Source of the DNA: Holophagae bacterium | GTDB taxonomy: Bacteria; Acidobacteriota; Holophagae; Acanthopleuribacterales; Acanthopleuribacteraceae | Length of the DNA stretch: 64,000 nt | Assembly: GCA_029263455.1 (NCBI GenBank) | Contig: JAJCXM010000038.1 | Span: 248,001-312,000, forward strand | Direction: 5' to 3' | Shown here: positions 18,452 to 26,629 of the stretch, piece by piece | Numbering within the stretch: the stretch's first letter is position 1 | Layout: every line of letters starts with the position of its first letter | The notes under the pieces: generated by a model | Databases searched by the model: none | Seen by the model: the letters and a program-made list of their open reading frames with translations, nothing else | What the model was told of the DNA's origin: nothing | Program-made: the position numbers and the translations under genes

Positions 18452-18754
18452 TCAATCTCTGACCTTGTGGCGAACCGAATCAACCTTATCTTGCATCGAT
18501 TGAACGCGATCGTTTCTTGTGCCAAGACGCACGCTTGTGGCCACTCGAGGTGCACCCATCTCATGCATTTGCTCGTGACATTGTCGCAACGCCGCCATCA
18601 CGACGTCCCATGGACCTTCAACATTTGTCCCATTTGCGTGTAATTGGCAGATCAGACCATGATTCGCAAATATACTCTGGCAGGCAGCAACGTAAGACGA
18701 TACCGATGTGCCAACGCCAATGGGAATGACACAAATGTCGGCAATGAGTTTCAT
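18452..18754 (-). CDS. MTH1187-family thiamine-binding protein
   Basis: A 100-aa protein starting MKLIADICVIPIGVGTSVSS, with LHANGTNVEGPWDVVM in the middle and EMGAPRVATSVRLGTR near the end. These match the MTH1187/YkoF-like (UPF0045, DUF77) family of small ferredoxin-fold proteins that bind thiamine or related compounds. The ATG is preceded by GAGGTGACCTT. It is divergent from the LuxE-like operon and shares the 158-nt promoter region with it. No TPP riboswitch is visible upstream. Confidence 0.85.
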   Translation of the reverse strand: MKLIADICVIPIGVGTSVSSYVAACQSIFANHGLICQLHANGTNVEGPWDVVMAALRQCHEQMHEMGAPRVATSVRLGTRNDRVQSMQDKVDSVRHKVRD

Positions 18755-18783
18755 AAGGTCACCTCACTTGTTCTCCTATCTTC

Positions 18784-18820
18784 CCATGAACTTGATGGAA
18801 GTGTTTGCGTATGTTCATGG
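18784..18820. promoter_or_regulatory. Inverted repeat in the divergent promoter region
   Basis: CCATGAAC (18784-18791) and GTTCATGG (18813-18820) are perfect inverted half-sites 21 nt apart, about 29 bp centre to centre, near three helical turns. The position between the thiamine-binding gene and the large plus-strand operon suits a dimeric or tetrameric regulator. Confidence 0.4.
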
Positions 18821-18830
18821 TGGAGGAGTT

Positions 18831-18883
18831 ATGTTTTCGCTAAAGGTTGATCTGTAGGTCTTAAGCAGCGTAACCTCTTAGAC
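18831..18883 (+). other. Possible 8-codon leader ORF followed by a small hairpin
   Basis: ATG 18831 follows GGAGGAG and encodes MFSLKVDL before TAG at 18857. It is immediately followed by GTCTTAAG and CTTAGAC (18858-18883), which can pair with one bulged T. This could be a leader peptide and attenuator for the downstream operon. It could equally be chance, since the peptide has no run of regulatory codons. Confidence 0.25.
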
Positions 18884-18912
18884 GAGAAACTATGTATTGA
18901 GGTGGAACTCGT

Positions 18913-19995
18913 ATGGCGGCAGTAACGCTTGAAGATCGTGTTTTAGAGGCTCGTTCTCGTTTGGATGCTCATGTTCGTGAAATGGTTACGTGGCATTTTT
19001 CGCCCGAGACCGGATGTCCGTTTTGGTTGAAGTATGCGCAAGCATTGAGTTTTGATCCCCGCGACAAGATTAACAGTTACGCGGACCTCAAATTGCTTGG
19101 ACATTTCCAAGACGAATGGTTACGTGGCGGACCGGTACGTCGGTGGCTGCCAAAAGGCTTGGCAGGCCAGGGCGTTTCCGTTTTTGAGACAGGCGGTTCA
19201 ACCGGGGTACCAAAGTACCGTATCAATATGAACGATTTCAGAACCGATTATGAAATGTTCAGCGATACACTTTCCGACACAACTTTTCCCAAAGGCTCGG
19301 ACTGGTTAATGCTAGGTCCAACAGGGCCTCGACGTTTACGTTTAGCCATTGAACATCTGGCTCAACACCGAGGCGGAATCGCATTTCACGTGGATTTGGA
19401 CCCACGTTGGGTCAATAAACTGATCAAGCGATCTGCTTTCCACGAGTTGGAGCTGTACAAGGAACATGTCACGGCACAGGCGCTAACCATCTTAAGAGCC
19501 AATGACAACGTTAAGTGCATATTTACGACCCCAAAATTGTTGGAGTCCCTTTGCCAAAAGATTGACCTGGTTCGTTACGGAATAACGGGGATCTTTTGTG
19601 GTGGGACAGAAATGAACGCTCAATTCCATCGCTTTGCCTTGGAAGAACTCGTTCCAGGCGTGGATTTTCGTCCTACGTATGGCAACACCTTAATGGGGCT
19701 GGCGTGCCACAAACCTGTGGTTCCCGAAGATGAGTTCAAGATTGCCTATTACCCTCCCAACCCACGTGCAGTCTTTGAAATTGTGGATCCTGACGATACA
19801 ACCAAGACAGTGGCCTATGGGGAAACAGGTCGAGTCATGTTGACCACATTGACCAAAGAGTTCTTTATTCCGCGATTTCTAGAACGAGATGAAGGCGAAC
19901 GTATGGCCCCGATTGACCTCTACCCATGGGACGGTGTGCAGAATCTGCGCTTGTTTTCTCGCCTACAGTCATCGGTGGTTGTAGGAGTCTATTGA
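18913..19995 (+). CDS. Adenylate-forming enzyme, LuxE / phenylacetate-CoA-ligase-like
   Basis: A 360-aa protein with the P-loop-like AMP-binding motif ETGGSTGVPKY at residues 92-102 and a later GRVMLTTLTKEFFIPRF region. It is about the size of LuxE acyl-protein synthetase (roughly 370 aa), which activates a fatty acid as acyl-AMP and passes it on for reduction. The next gene encodes a LuxC-like reductase, so a LuxE-LuxC-like acid-to-aldehyde pair is likely. The acid is not known. The ATG follows GAGGTGG. It is the first gene of the operon and its TGA shares one base with the next ATG (TGATG). The sequence could also be called a phenylacetate-CoA ligase-like protein. Confidence 0.75.
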   Translation: MAAVTLEDRVLEARSRLDAHVREMVTWHFSPETGCPFWLKYAQALSFDPRDKINSYADLKLLGHFQDEWLRGGPVRRWLPKGLAGQGVSVFETGGSTGVPKYRINMNDFRTDYEMFSDTLSDTTFPKGSDWLMLGPTGPRRLRLAIEHLAQHRGGIAFHVDLDPRWVNKLIKRSAFHELELYKEHVTAQALTILRANDNVKCIFTTPKLLESLCQKIDLVRYGITGIFCGGTEMNAQFHRFALEELVPGVDFRPTYGNTLMGLACHKPVVPEDEFKIAYYPPNPRAVFEIVDPDDTTKTVAYGETGRVMLTTLTKEFFIPRFLERDEGERMAPIDLYPWDGVQNLRLFSRLQSSVVVGVY

Positions 19996-21425
19996 TGCGC
20001 CATTTTCCAGTATTACGTGCGGGTAAGGCCTATCGTTCGGCAGCCCGTCACCAGGTTCGCCATTTTGTCACAGGCGAAATCCTGGGTGAGATGAGCATGG
20101 CAAATGCAGGTTTGATTGCTCGCGACTTGCGTGATGCGCCTCGTTGGGCGGCGACCTTGGGTGAAATGAGTATTCGAGAATTGTCTTCGATTTTTGACCG
20201 TGCCGCCGTGTTATTTGAAGAAGAAGCGCTGGCGATTGGCGATTGGGAGCAGTCGTTTTCCGATTACTTACACAATTTGAGCGCGACAACGGGCATGCCC
20301 ATGTCACTTTGTCGCAAGAACGCGCAAAAAGTAGTCATTGCAATGAAGGAAATTGTTCCCACATTGAAAGGATTGATGCGAGGTCTGGAACCTGAGATCT
20401 TAGATAAGTCTGCGGTTGAAACCGAGCAAGGATTCTTGAGCTTCAGGCGGGAGTCAACCTCGCTAGGAGCTATTCTTCCTAGTAACTCACCCGGGGTTCA
20501 TAGTTTGTGGCTTCCTGCCATCGCGTTGAAGACGCCTGTCGTTCTAAAGCCAGGACGGCAAGAACCTTGGTCGCCACATCGTATTGCGGCGGCTTTGCTG
20601 GCGGCTGGTCTTCCGGAGCAGGCAATTAGTCTTTATCCAACCGATCATAATGGCGCCCGCGAGATTCTATTAGGATGCGGCAGATCGATGCTTTTCGGCG
20701 ATGAGCGCACAGTCGCCCCATGGAAATTCGATCACCGTGTTCAGATCCACGGGCCTGGTTGGAGCAAATGGTTGATTGGCGAAGATTTAGTTGATCGGTT
20801 TTCTGACTACTTGAACGTCATGGTGTCATCCATATGTGAGAACAGTGGTCGATCCTGTTTGAATGTATCCAGTGTTTGGGTTCCTCGCCGTGGCCGCGAG
20901 GTAGCCGAATCGTTGGCAGAGCGCATGGCGGGTATCCATGCCTTACCACTTGATCACCCGAAAGCGGCCCTATCTGCGTTTGCACAACCACAAATTGCTC
21001 ACGCTATTTCGGCAATGGTCGATAACCTGCTACAAACGCCTGGGGCCGTGGATCTAACTGCGAAACATAGACCAAATGGACGGGTAGCAGAAGTAGATGG
21101 TGCAGCCTTCCTTTTGCCGACCCTCATCTGGTGCGAGCGCTCAGATCACCCTCTGATGCAAATGGAGTTCCTGTTTCCCTTTGCAGCGGTAGCCGAAGTG
21201 CCAAGTGATTTGGTCGTGGATGAGATGCAAGAGACATTGGTGCTTACCGCTCTAACTCAAGACGAGACTCTAATTAACAAATTGATGAATGCCCCCCATA
21301 TTGATCGTCTAAATATAGGCGCGATCCCGACTTTTCACATTCGGCGGGACCAGCCCCACGAAGGAAACCTGTTTGAATTCATCTATCGCCAGCGCGCTTT
21401 CCAAGTCGCAGGCTTGGAAGCTTAA
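19995..21425 (+). CDS. Acyl-CoA/acyl-protein reductase, LuxC-like (ALDH superfamily)
   Basis: A 476-aa aldehyde-dehydrogenase-fold protein. LPSNSPGVHSLW (161-172) replaces the usual ALDH cofactor loop, as in LuxC, and VVLKPGRQEPWSP holds the cofactor lysine. The active-site motif ENSGRSCLNVSS has the probable catalytic Cys288. LuxC enzymes reduce an acyl-enzyme thioester to aldehyde with NADPH. The start is ATG 19995, overlapping the previous stop. A longer frame back to 19926 lies inside the LuxE-like gene. Context (LuxE-like before, Fe-alcohol dehydrogenase after) supports an acid to aldehyde to alcohol sequence. Confidence 0.78.
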   Translation: MRHFPVLRAGKAYRSAARHQVRHFVTGEILGEMSMANAGLIARDLRDAPRWAATLGEMSIRELSSIFDRAAVLFEEEALAIGDWEQSFSDYLHNLSATTGMPMSLCRKNAQKVVIAMKEIVPTLKGLMRGLEPEILDKSAVETEQGFLSFRRESTSLGAILPSNSPGVHSLWLPAIALKTPVVLKPGRQEPWSPHRIAAALLAAGLPEQAISLYPTDHNGAREILLGCGRSMLFGDERTVAPWKFDHRVQIHGPGWSKWLIGEDLVDRFSDYLNVMVSSICENSGRSCLNVSSVWVPRRGREVAESLAERMAGIHALPLDHPKAALSAFAQPQIAHAISAMVDNLLQTPGAVDLTAKHRPNGRVAEVDGAAFLLPTLIWCERSDHPLMQMEFLFPFAAVAEVPSDLVVDEMQETLVLTALTQDETLINKLMNAPHIDRLNIGAIPTFHIRRDQPHEGNLFEFIYRQRAFQVAGLEA

Positions 21426-22560
21426 CTTGGAAGCATTTGATGTCCATCAGTCCATTCGCCTGGTATTCGGGCCTGGCTCGCTGAGTCGCGTTGGCGAGTT
21501 GGCGCGCGACCTGTCAGGTCGTCGTGTCTTACTGGTTTCGGACCCCGGCGTCGCCAAAGCTGGCTATGTTGCAGAAGCGCATCGATCTCTGAAACAAGAA
21601 GGACTGGATGTTTTTGACTTCACCGATGTTCACGAGAATCCGACGGATGAAGACGTAAACCGCGGTGTTGGAGCGGTTAAGAATTTCGCGCCTGATGTGA
21701 TCGTTGCACTGGGTGGCGGTTCCGCTATGGATTGCGCCAAGGGCATCAATTTTGTGTTGACCAATGGCGGGAATATGGAAGATTTTTGGGGTTTTGGGAA
21801 AGCAGATCAGCCGCTCTTACCCAGTATCGGCATACCGACAACAGCAGGGACTGGCAGTGACGGGCAATCCTATGCACTGATATCACGAACGTCTGATCAT
21901 AAGAAGATGGCTTGTGGCGATTTTAAGGTTCGCTTCAAAACGGTTATTCTTGATCCCGATCTACCTCGAACTGGCCCCGCCGATGTGATTGCGGCATCAG
22001 GGCTTGATGCCATTGCTCATGCGCTAGAAAGCTATGTGAGTACTAGGGCAAACCCCCTGTCTCGCATGTATGCATCGCATGCGTGGCGATTGTTGAACGG
22101 GGGTGTTGATCGCATTTTGGTGGACAAACAAGATATTGACGCTTGGGGCGAAATGCTATTGGGCGCACATTTTGCAGGCTGTGCCATTGAGGCGTCCATG
22201 CTCGGTGCCGCTCATGCTTGCGCTAACCCGCTGACGGCTCGCTATAACGTTAGTCATGGTGTTGCGGTTAGTTTAACGCTACCAGCCGTATTACGGGCAA
22301 ATGAAGGGAGTGTCGCAGATCGCTACCAGAAGTTGGCTCGTGATGTGGGGCTTTCCGGTGAATCGGCCGGATCTTTATTGTCTCGTCGGGTCGCGGAAAT
22401 CAAACAACGGTTTGGGTTACCAGCCAAGCTAGGGGAGTTGGTTCAAGTGAATGATTGGTCCGAGCTCATTGACGATGCTCTATCGCAATGGACTGGAACC
22501 TTTAACCCTAGGCCTTTAGACCGAGAACTGGTTACACAATTGTATGAGGAGATAGCATGA
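21373..22560 (+). CDS. Iron-containing alcohol dehydrogenase
   Basis: A group III (Fe-dependent) alcohol dehydrogenase. It has IRLVFGPGSLSRVGELA at the start, ALGGGSAMDCAKGINF for nucleotide binding, PTTAGTGSD, and metal ligands in GLDAIAHALESYVS and AHACANPLTARYNVSHG. It would convert the aldehyde made by the LuxC-like enzyme to an alcohol, or the reverse. The ATG at 21373 overlaps the previous gene by 53 nt. A TTG at 21427, just past the previous stop and opening LEAFDVHQSIR, is an equally good start. The stop overlaps the next ATG (ATGA). Confidence 0.87.
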   Translation: MNSSIASALSKSQAWKLNLEAFDVHQSIRLVFGPGSLSRVGELARDLSGRRVLLVSDPGVAKAGYVAEAHRSLKQEGLDVFDFTDVHENPTDEDVNRGVGAVKNFAPDVIVALGGGSAMDCAKGINFVLTNGGNMEDFWGFGKADQPLLPSIGIPTTAGTGSDGQSYALISRTSDHKKMACGDFKVRFKTVILDPDLPRTGPADVIAASGLDAIAHALESYVSTRANPLSRMYASHAWRLLNGGVDRILVDKQDIDAWGEMLLGAHFAGCAIEASMLGAAHACANPLTARYNVSHGVAVSLTLPAVLRANEGSVADRYQKLARDVGLSGESAGSLLSRRVAEIKQRFGLPAKLGELVQVNDWSELIDDALSQWTGTFNPRPLDRELVTQLYEEIA

Positions 22561-23621
22561 CTTGGCTTTGTCTTTTGTTTTTGACGGATTGGCCTATGTT
22601 TCGCGGAAACAGTCAACTGACAGGTTATGTGTCGGAGAAACTTGTCGAGTCACCGTCGCTTCTGTGGAGTCATCAAGTGGAAGAGGGTACCGAAAGCACG
22701 GCCGCCATTTTCGAGGGTACGGTTTTCGTTGGCGATCTGATGGGCAAGTTAACAGCCTTGGACCTGGAAACGGGCAAGCTGAAGTGGTCGTTTGCAACGG
22801 ACATGGAAATTAAGTCGTCTCCAAGTATTGTCGATGAATTGGTGATTATCGGAAATGAGAACGGCAAGTTAGTGGCGTTAAACCGCGTCAGTGGTGAGCC
22901 TGTTTGGACTTTTGAAGCCGAGGGCGCAATCGTTTCTTCGGTGAATCGGGTTGACGAACGTCTCTTTTTTGGATCCTACGACAATAGCCTCTATTGTTTG
23001 GGTTTAGATGGGAAGTTGCTGTGGCGTGTGGAGACCGATGGTTACGTGCACGGAACGCCAGCCATTGCAGGGCAGAAGGTGATCTTTGGCGGTTGTGATG
23101 GATTGGTACATGCAGTCCATGTAGAGACAGGCAAAGACGTGTTTTCCTTAAAAGCGGGCGGCTACGTGGCCGCAAGCGCGTGTATTGTGGGCGATCAAGC
23201 CGTCATTGCCCATTTTGAAAGTAAAATAATAGGCGTCGATTTGAAAAAACAAACCGTTAGCTGGACCTTTGCGGATGAAGTCAGGCAGCATCCCTTTTAC
23301 GCATCTCCTGCCAGTAATGGTGAGGTGGTTGTGGTCGCTGGGCGCGACAAGACCGCACGTGCATTGGAATTGGATTCAGGCCAACTTATATGGACGTATG
23401 AGTGTAGATCGAAAATGGATAGTTCCCCAGTCATTGCCGGCGACCGTGTTTATGTAGCCACGACTCGTGGCGAACTAATGGCCCTTGATATGGGCAATGG
23501 CGATCTTAAATGGTCGTATACTTCAGGCGATGGCTTCGTCGCATCACCCGCTATTGCCGATCAACGTCTTGTTATCGGTACACATAGCGGCACGATATTA
23601 TGTTTTGGAGAAAAGAAATGA
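22557..23621 (+). CDS. PQQ-like seven-bladed beta-propeller protein, probably exported
   Basis: A 354-aa protein with seven repeats of the type GKLTALDLETGKLKWSF, the last being GELMALDMGNGDLKWSY. This predicts one complete PQQ/BamB-like propeller. The N-terminus (MTWLCLLFLTDWPMFRG) looks like a short signal sequence directly before the WPMFRGN motif seen in exported planctomycete and acidobacterial members. The catalytic residues of quinoprotein dehydrogenases are not evident, so a binding or assembly role is likelier than alcohol oxidation. It is coupled by ATGA overlap to the alcohol dehydrogenase and to the radical SAM gene. Confidence 0.82.
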   Translation: MTWLCLLFLTDWPMFRGNSQLTGYVSEKLVESPSLLWSHQVEEGTESTAAIFEGTVFVGDLMGKLTALDLETGKLKWSFATDMEIKSSPSIVDELVIIGNENGKLVALNRVSGEPVWTFEAEGAIVSSVNRVDERLFFGSYDNSLYCLGLDGKLLWRVETDGYVHGTPAIAGQKVIFGGCDGLVHAVHVETGKDVFSLKAGGYVAASACIVGDQAVIAHFESKIIGVDLKKQTVSWTFADEVRQHPFYASPASNGEVVVVAGRDKTARALELDSGQLIWTYECRSKMDSSPVIAGDRVYVATTRGELMALDMGNGDLKWSYTSGDGFVASPAIADQRLVIGTHSGTILCFGEKK

Positions 23622-24952
23622 CATTACCCGAACCCGCAACAGGACGCAGCGATATTGTCGAAACAGAGGTCGGTTCTGTCTTCGTTTCAAATTACCCACC
23701 ATATTCCGCGTGGTCACCTTCGCATTTACCAGCATTGAAAAAAGTTTTAGCGTCTGCGGGCGACCAAAACGCTGATTTGGGCCTTTATGTCCACATCCCG
23801 TTTTGTCGGAAACGCTGTAAATTCTGTTACTTCAAGGTCTATACAGGAAAGAACAGCAACGAAATAAAGACATATATGGCGGGTCTGTTAAAGGAAGTTG
23901 ACACCTATGCTTCAAAACCAGTCTTTAAGGATCGACCGTTACGGTTCGTCTATTTTGGCGGGGGAACCCCGTCCTATTTAAGCGTTGCTCAACTCCGTGA
24001 TCTTGTTAGTGGACTTAGGAAGCGTTTTGATTGGGAGCAATTGGAAGAGTTCAGTTTTGAATGTGAACCAGGAACATTAACTAAGCCTAAAGTTTACGCT
24101 CTTAAGGACTTAGGCGTTACGCGCTTAAGTCTAGGTGTCGAGAATTTTGATGACGAGATCTTGAGTAATAATGGCCGAGCCCATGTGACGACTGAGATTG
24201 ACCGTGTTCTCCCTTGGATTAAAGATGCGGACTTCCCAATGTTCAATCTTGACCTCATTGCTGGCATGGTTGGCGAGACGAGCGAAAAGTGGTCCAAGAC
24301 CATCGATCGCACCATCGAAGTCGCACCTGACAGTGTCACTATTTATCAAATGGAGCTGCCATTCAATACGGTCTATTCGTCCGCTATCCGAGACGGTGAT
24401 GATCACGAACATTTCGCGAACTGGTCCACCAAACGACGTTGGAATCAAGAGGCTATGGAACGGTTAGAAGAGGCAGGCTACGTGCGTTCAAGTGCTTACA
24501 CCATGGTGAAGATGGAAAAAAAGGGGAGACCCTTTGTTTATCGCGACGCACTCTGGCGAGGCGCGGACATGATGGGAACCGGTGTAGCTTCGTTCTCACA
24601 TGTTGGCGGCATCCATTACCAAAACCTATCTTCATGGGGTGAGTACCTAGAAACGATAGATCGCGGCGAATTACCGTTACAGCGCGCATTAGAAACGAGC
24701 AATGAAGATAGATTTATTCGGCAGTTTATTTTGCAAATGAAGTTGGGTGAATTGCATGTAGCCCATTTTGTGGATAAGTTCGGCATGAACCCAGTCAAGA
24801 AATTTGAACATGAACTATCTCAATTACGCGAGCGTGATTTTCTTACATTCGATGATGAGCGTATTCAATTGACGATGAAGGGACTTATGCAAGTGGATAC
24901 GCTATTGCCTAACTTCTATGACGCACCCTACAAAGGTGCTCGCTATACCTGA
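23618..24952 (+). CDS. HemN-like radical SAM protein (coproporphyrinogen III oxidase family)
   Basis: A 444-aa radical SAM enzyme. HIPFCRKRCKFCYF gives the [4Fe-4S] ligands Cys63, Cys67 and Cys70. YFGGGTPSYL, EFSFECEPGTLT and VTRLSLGVENFDDEIL are typical of the HemN/HemW family. A HemN-type C-terminal domain follows. The start is ATG 23618 after TTTTGGAG, overlapping the previous stop (ATGA). In this operon, away from haem genes, coproporphyrinogen oxidation is not assured. Family members also act as haem chaperones, methyltransferases or cyclopropanases, so its substrate may be the product of the LuxC/E-like genes. Confidence 0.83.
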   Translation: MTLPEPATGRSDIVETEVGSVFVSNYPPYSAWSPSHLPALKKVLASAGDQNADLGLYVHIPFCRKRCKFCYFKVYTGKNSNEIKTYMAGLLKEVDTYASKPVFKDRPLRFVYFGGGTPSYLSVAQLRDLVSGLRKRFDWEQLEEFSFECEPGTLTKPKVYALKDLGVTRLSLGVENFDDEILSNNGRAHVTTEIDRVLPWIKDADFPMFNLDLIAGMVGETSEKWSKTIDRTIEVAPDSVTIYQMELPFNTVYSSAIRDGDDHEHFANWSTKRRWNQEAMERLEEAGYVRSSAYTMVKMEKKGRPFVYRDALWRGADMMGTGVASFSHVGGIHYQNLSSWGEYLETIDRGELPLQRALETSNEDRFIRQFILQMKLGELHVAHFVDKFGMNPVKKFEHELSQLRERDFLTFDDERIQLTMKGLMQVDTLLPNFYDAPYKGARYT

Positions 24953-24959
24953 GGTGATG

Positions 24960-25169
24960 ATGTCAAAAGCGAAAGTTTGGTGGGTTGCCGTGATCTTAAT
25001 GGCTACTTATGTTGCCCACGTAGATTTTGGATTGGGCCATATAACCGATCGATATTGGGGAATTCCCATTTCGCTTTGGTATCACATTGCGTATTGCGCT
25101 CTGGTTATGGCCGTTATGGCTTGGCTCGTTAAGTACGCTTGGCCGTTGAGCGACGAGGACGAGTCATGA
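24960..25169 (+). CDS. Small membrane protein, DUF3311-like
   Basis: A 69-aa protein with two TM segments (VWWVAVILMATYVAHVDFGL and LWYHIAYCALVMAVMAWLV) and the phrase GIPISLWYH, close to the GIPFFYWYQ signature of DUF3311. Such proteins sit next to SSS symporters and may be a small partner subunit. GAGG (24951-24954) precedes the start. ATG 24957 is an alternative. The TGA overlaps the symporter start (ATGA). Confidence 0.72.
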   Translation: MSKAKVWWVAVILMATYVAHVDFGLGHITDRYWGIPISLWYHIAYCALVMAVMAWLVKYAWPLSDEDES

Positions 25170-26629
25170 CCCTTGTCATCATTGCTATTTATATGATTTT
25201 GATCACGGCCGTTGGTGTGGCTGCCAACCGCATACTCAGCGGCACTGGCGAAGACTATTTCGTTGCCAGTCGCTCGATTGGTTCATTTGTGCTGTTGATG
25301 TCGCTTTTTGGGACTCACATGACGGCGTTTGCGATTCTGGGTGCTTCGGGCGAGGCTTATCACGAAGGGATAGGCGTTTTCGCGCTGATGGCCTCAAGTT
25401 CCGCCTTTATCGTGCCGTTCATTTTCTATTTGATTGGTACCCGAATTTGGAAGATTGGCAAAGATCATGGTTATTTGACACAGGTCCAATTCTTCAGGGC
25501 ACGTTGGCAATCTGACTCATTTGGATTGGCTTTATTTGTTGTCTTAGTTGCCCTCATGGTGCCCTATCTGCTCATAGGTGTGATGGGTGCTGGCATTACC
25601 TTTGCCCAGATTAGTGACGGAGCCGTTCCCCAATGGCTCGGCGGATTGATTGTGATCGTTGTCATTGCTGGTTATGTGTGTGCTGGCGGATTAAGAGGTA
25701 CCGCCTGGGTAAACACCATACAAACCCTAGTGTTTGGTGTGATTGGTGCCGTAACATTTTTTGTTATTAGCTCGCGAATGGGTGGACTTTCGGCCGTCAT
25801 GGAAGTTATTGCAGAGAAACAGCCCGAGCTCATGGCGCGAGGCTCACACCACTCTTGGATTCACGTGTTGAGTTACACATTCATACCTCTTTCTGTGGGT
25901 ATGTTTCCGCATATGTTTATGCATTGGCTGACCGCAAAATCAGGCAACGCATTCAAAAAGACGATCATTTATTACCCCGTTTGCATTGCCGTTGTTTGGA
26001 TTCCGAGCGTGTTGTTAGGCATGATGGGTGTGATTGATTTTCCCGGACTTGAAGGTCCCGCAGCAAACTCGGTTTTGGTGCGGATGGTCGGATTACATGC
26101 GCCCGGTATTTTGGGCGGATTGCTTGCTGCTGGCGTGTATGCGGCTATCATGTCTTCCCTTGATTCCCAATCACTATCAATGGGCACCATGTTTACGCAC
26201 GACATCGTCCGTCATTACGGGTTCCACGATCGGATGACCGAAAAACAGCAGATCATGCTTGGTCGACTATTTGTTCTATTGATTCTGGGCGTTACCTACG
26301 CACTTTCACTCGTCGTTAATCGCAGTATTTTTCGGTTGGGTATCTGGTCGTTCACCGGATTTGCCGCCTTGTTACCTTTGGTGGTGGCAGCGCTGTTCTG
26401 GAAGAGGAGCACGAAGGTCGGCGCTTGGGCATGTCTCGTGACAGCTGTTACAGGCTGGCTAGGCTTTTTTGTAGTTTCGGGAAAGATCCCAGGGTATTCT
26501 GTCGCCGATACTGGCGTTATGCCTGTTGTTGTAATCACTGGGGCTTCTGCCTTAGCCATGGTGATAGGCAGCATCTTTAGCCCTGTCCCCGCTTCGAATC
26601 CGCATGAATTCAAGCGTGAGCCCTCTTGA
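25166..26629 (+). CDS. Sodium:solute symporter (SSS family)
   Basis: A 487-aa transporter with about 13 hydrophobic helices. GEDYFVASRSIGSFVLLMSLFG at the start and GGLRGTAWVNTIQTL in the middle are typical of SSSF (PanF/PutP-like) proteins, which import small solutes with Na+. The substrate cannot be read from sequence. The start is ATG 25166, coupled to the DUF3311-like gene. The stop overlaps the TTG start of the glycosyltransferase. It may import a precursor for the operon's pathway. Confidence 0.9.
   Translation: MTLVIIAIYMILITAVGVAANRILSGTGEDYFVASRSIGSFVLLMSLFGTHMTAFAILGASGEAYHEGIGVFALMASSSAFIVPFIFYLIGTRIWKIGKDHGYLTQVQFFRARWQSDSFGLALFVVLVALMVPYLLIGVMGAGITFAQISDGAVPQWLGGLIVIVVIAGYVCAGGLRGTAWVNTIQTLVFGVIGAVTFFVISSRMGGLSAVMEVIAEKQPELMARGSHHSWIHVLSYTFIPLSVGMFPHMFMHWLTAKSGNAFKKTIIYYPVCIAVVWIPSVLLGMMGVIDFPGLEGPAANSVLVRMVGLHAPGILGGLLAAGVYAAIMSSLDSQSLSMGTMFTHDIVRHYGFHDRMTEKQQIMLGRLFVLLILGVTYALSLVVNRSIFRLGIWSFTGFAALLPLVVAALFWKRSTKVGAWACLVTAVTGWLGFFVVSGKIPGYSVADTGVMPVVVITGASALAMVIGSIFSPVPASNPHEFKREPS

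Noticed and set aside
18377-18643. Plus-strand reading frame opposite the thiamine-binding gene
   Set aside because: It is a shadow; the minus strand carries a recognisable MTH1187-type protein with a ribosome site.
18755-18912. TPP riboswitch beside the thiamine-binding gene
   Set aside because: The CUGAGA and ACCUGAU-like core elements are not seen.
18913-22560. Bioluminescence (lux) operon
   Set aside because: LuxC/LuxE-like genes are present but there is no luciferase luxA/luxB or luxD.
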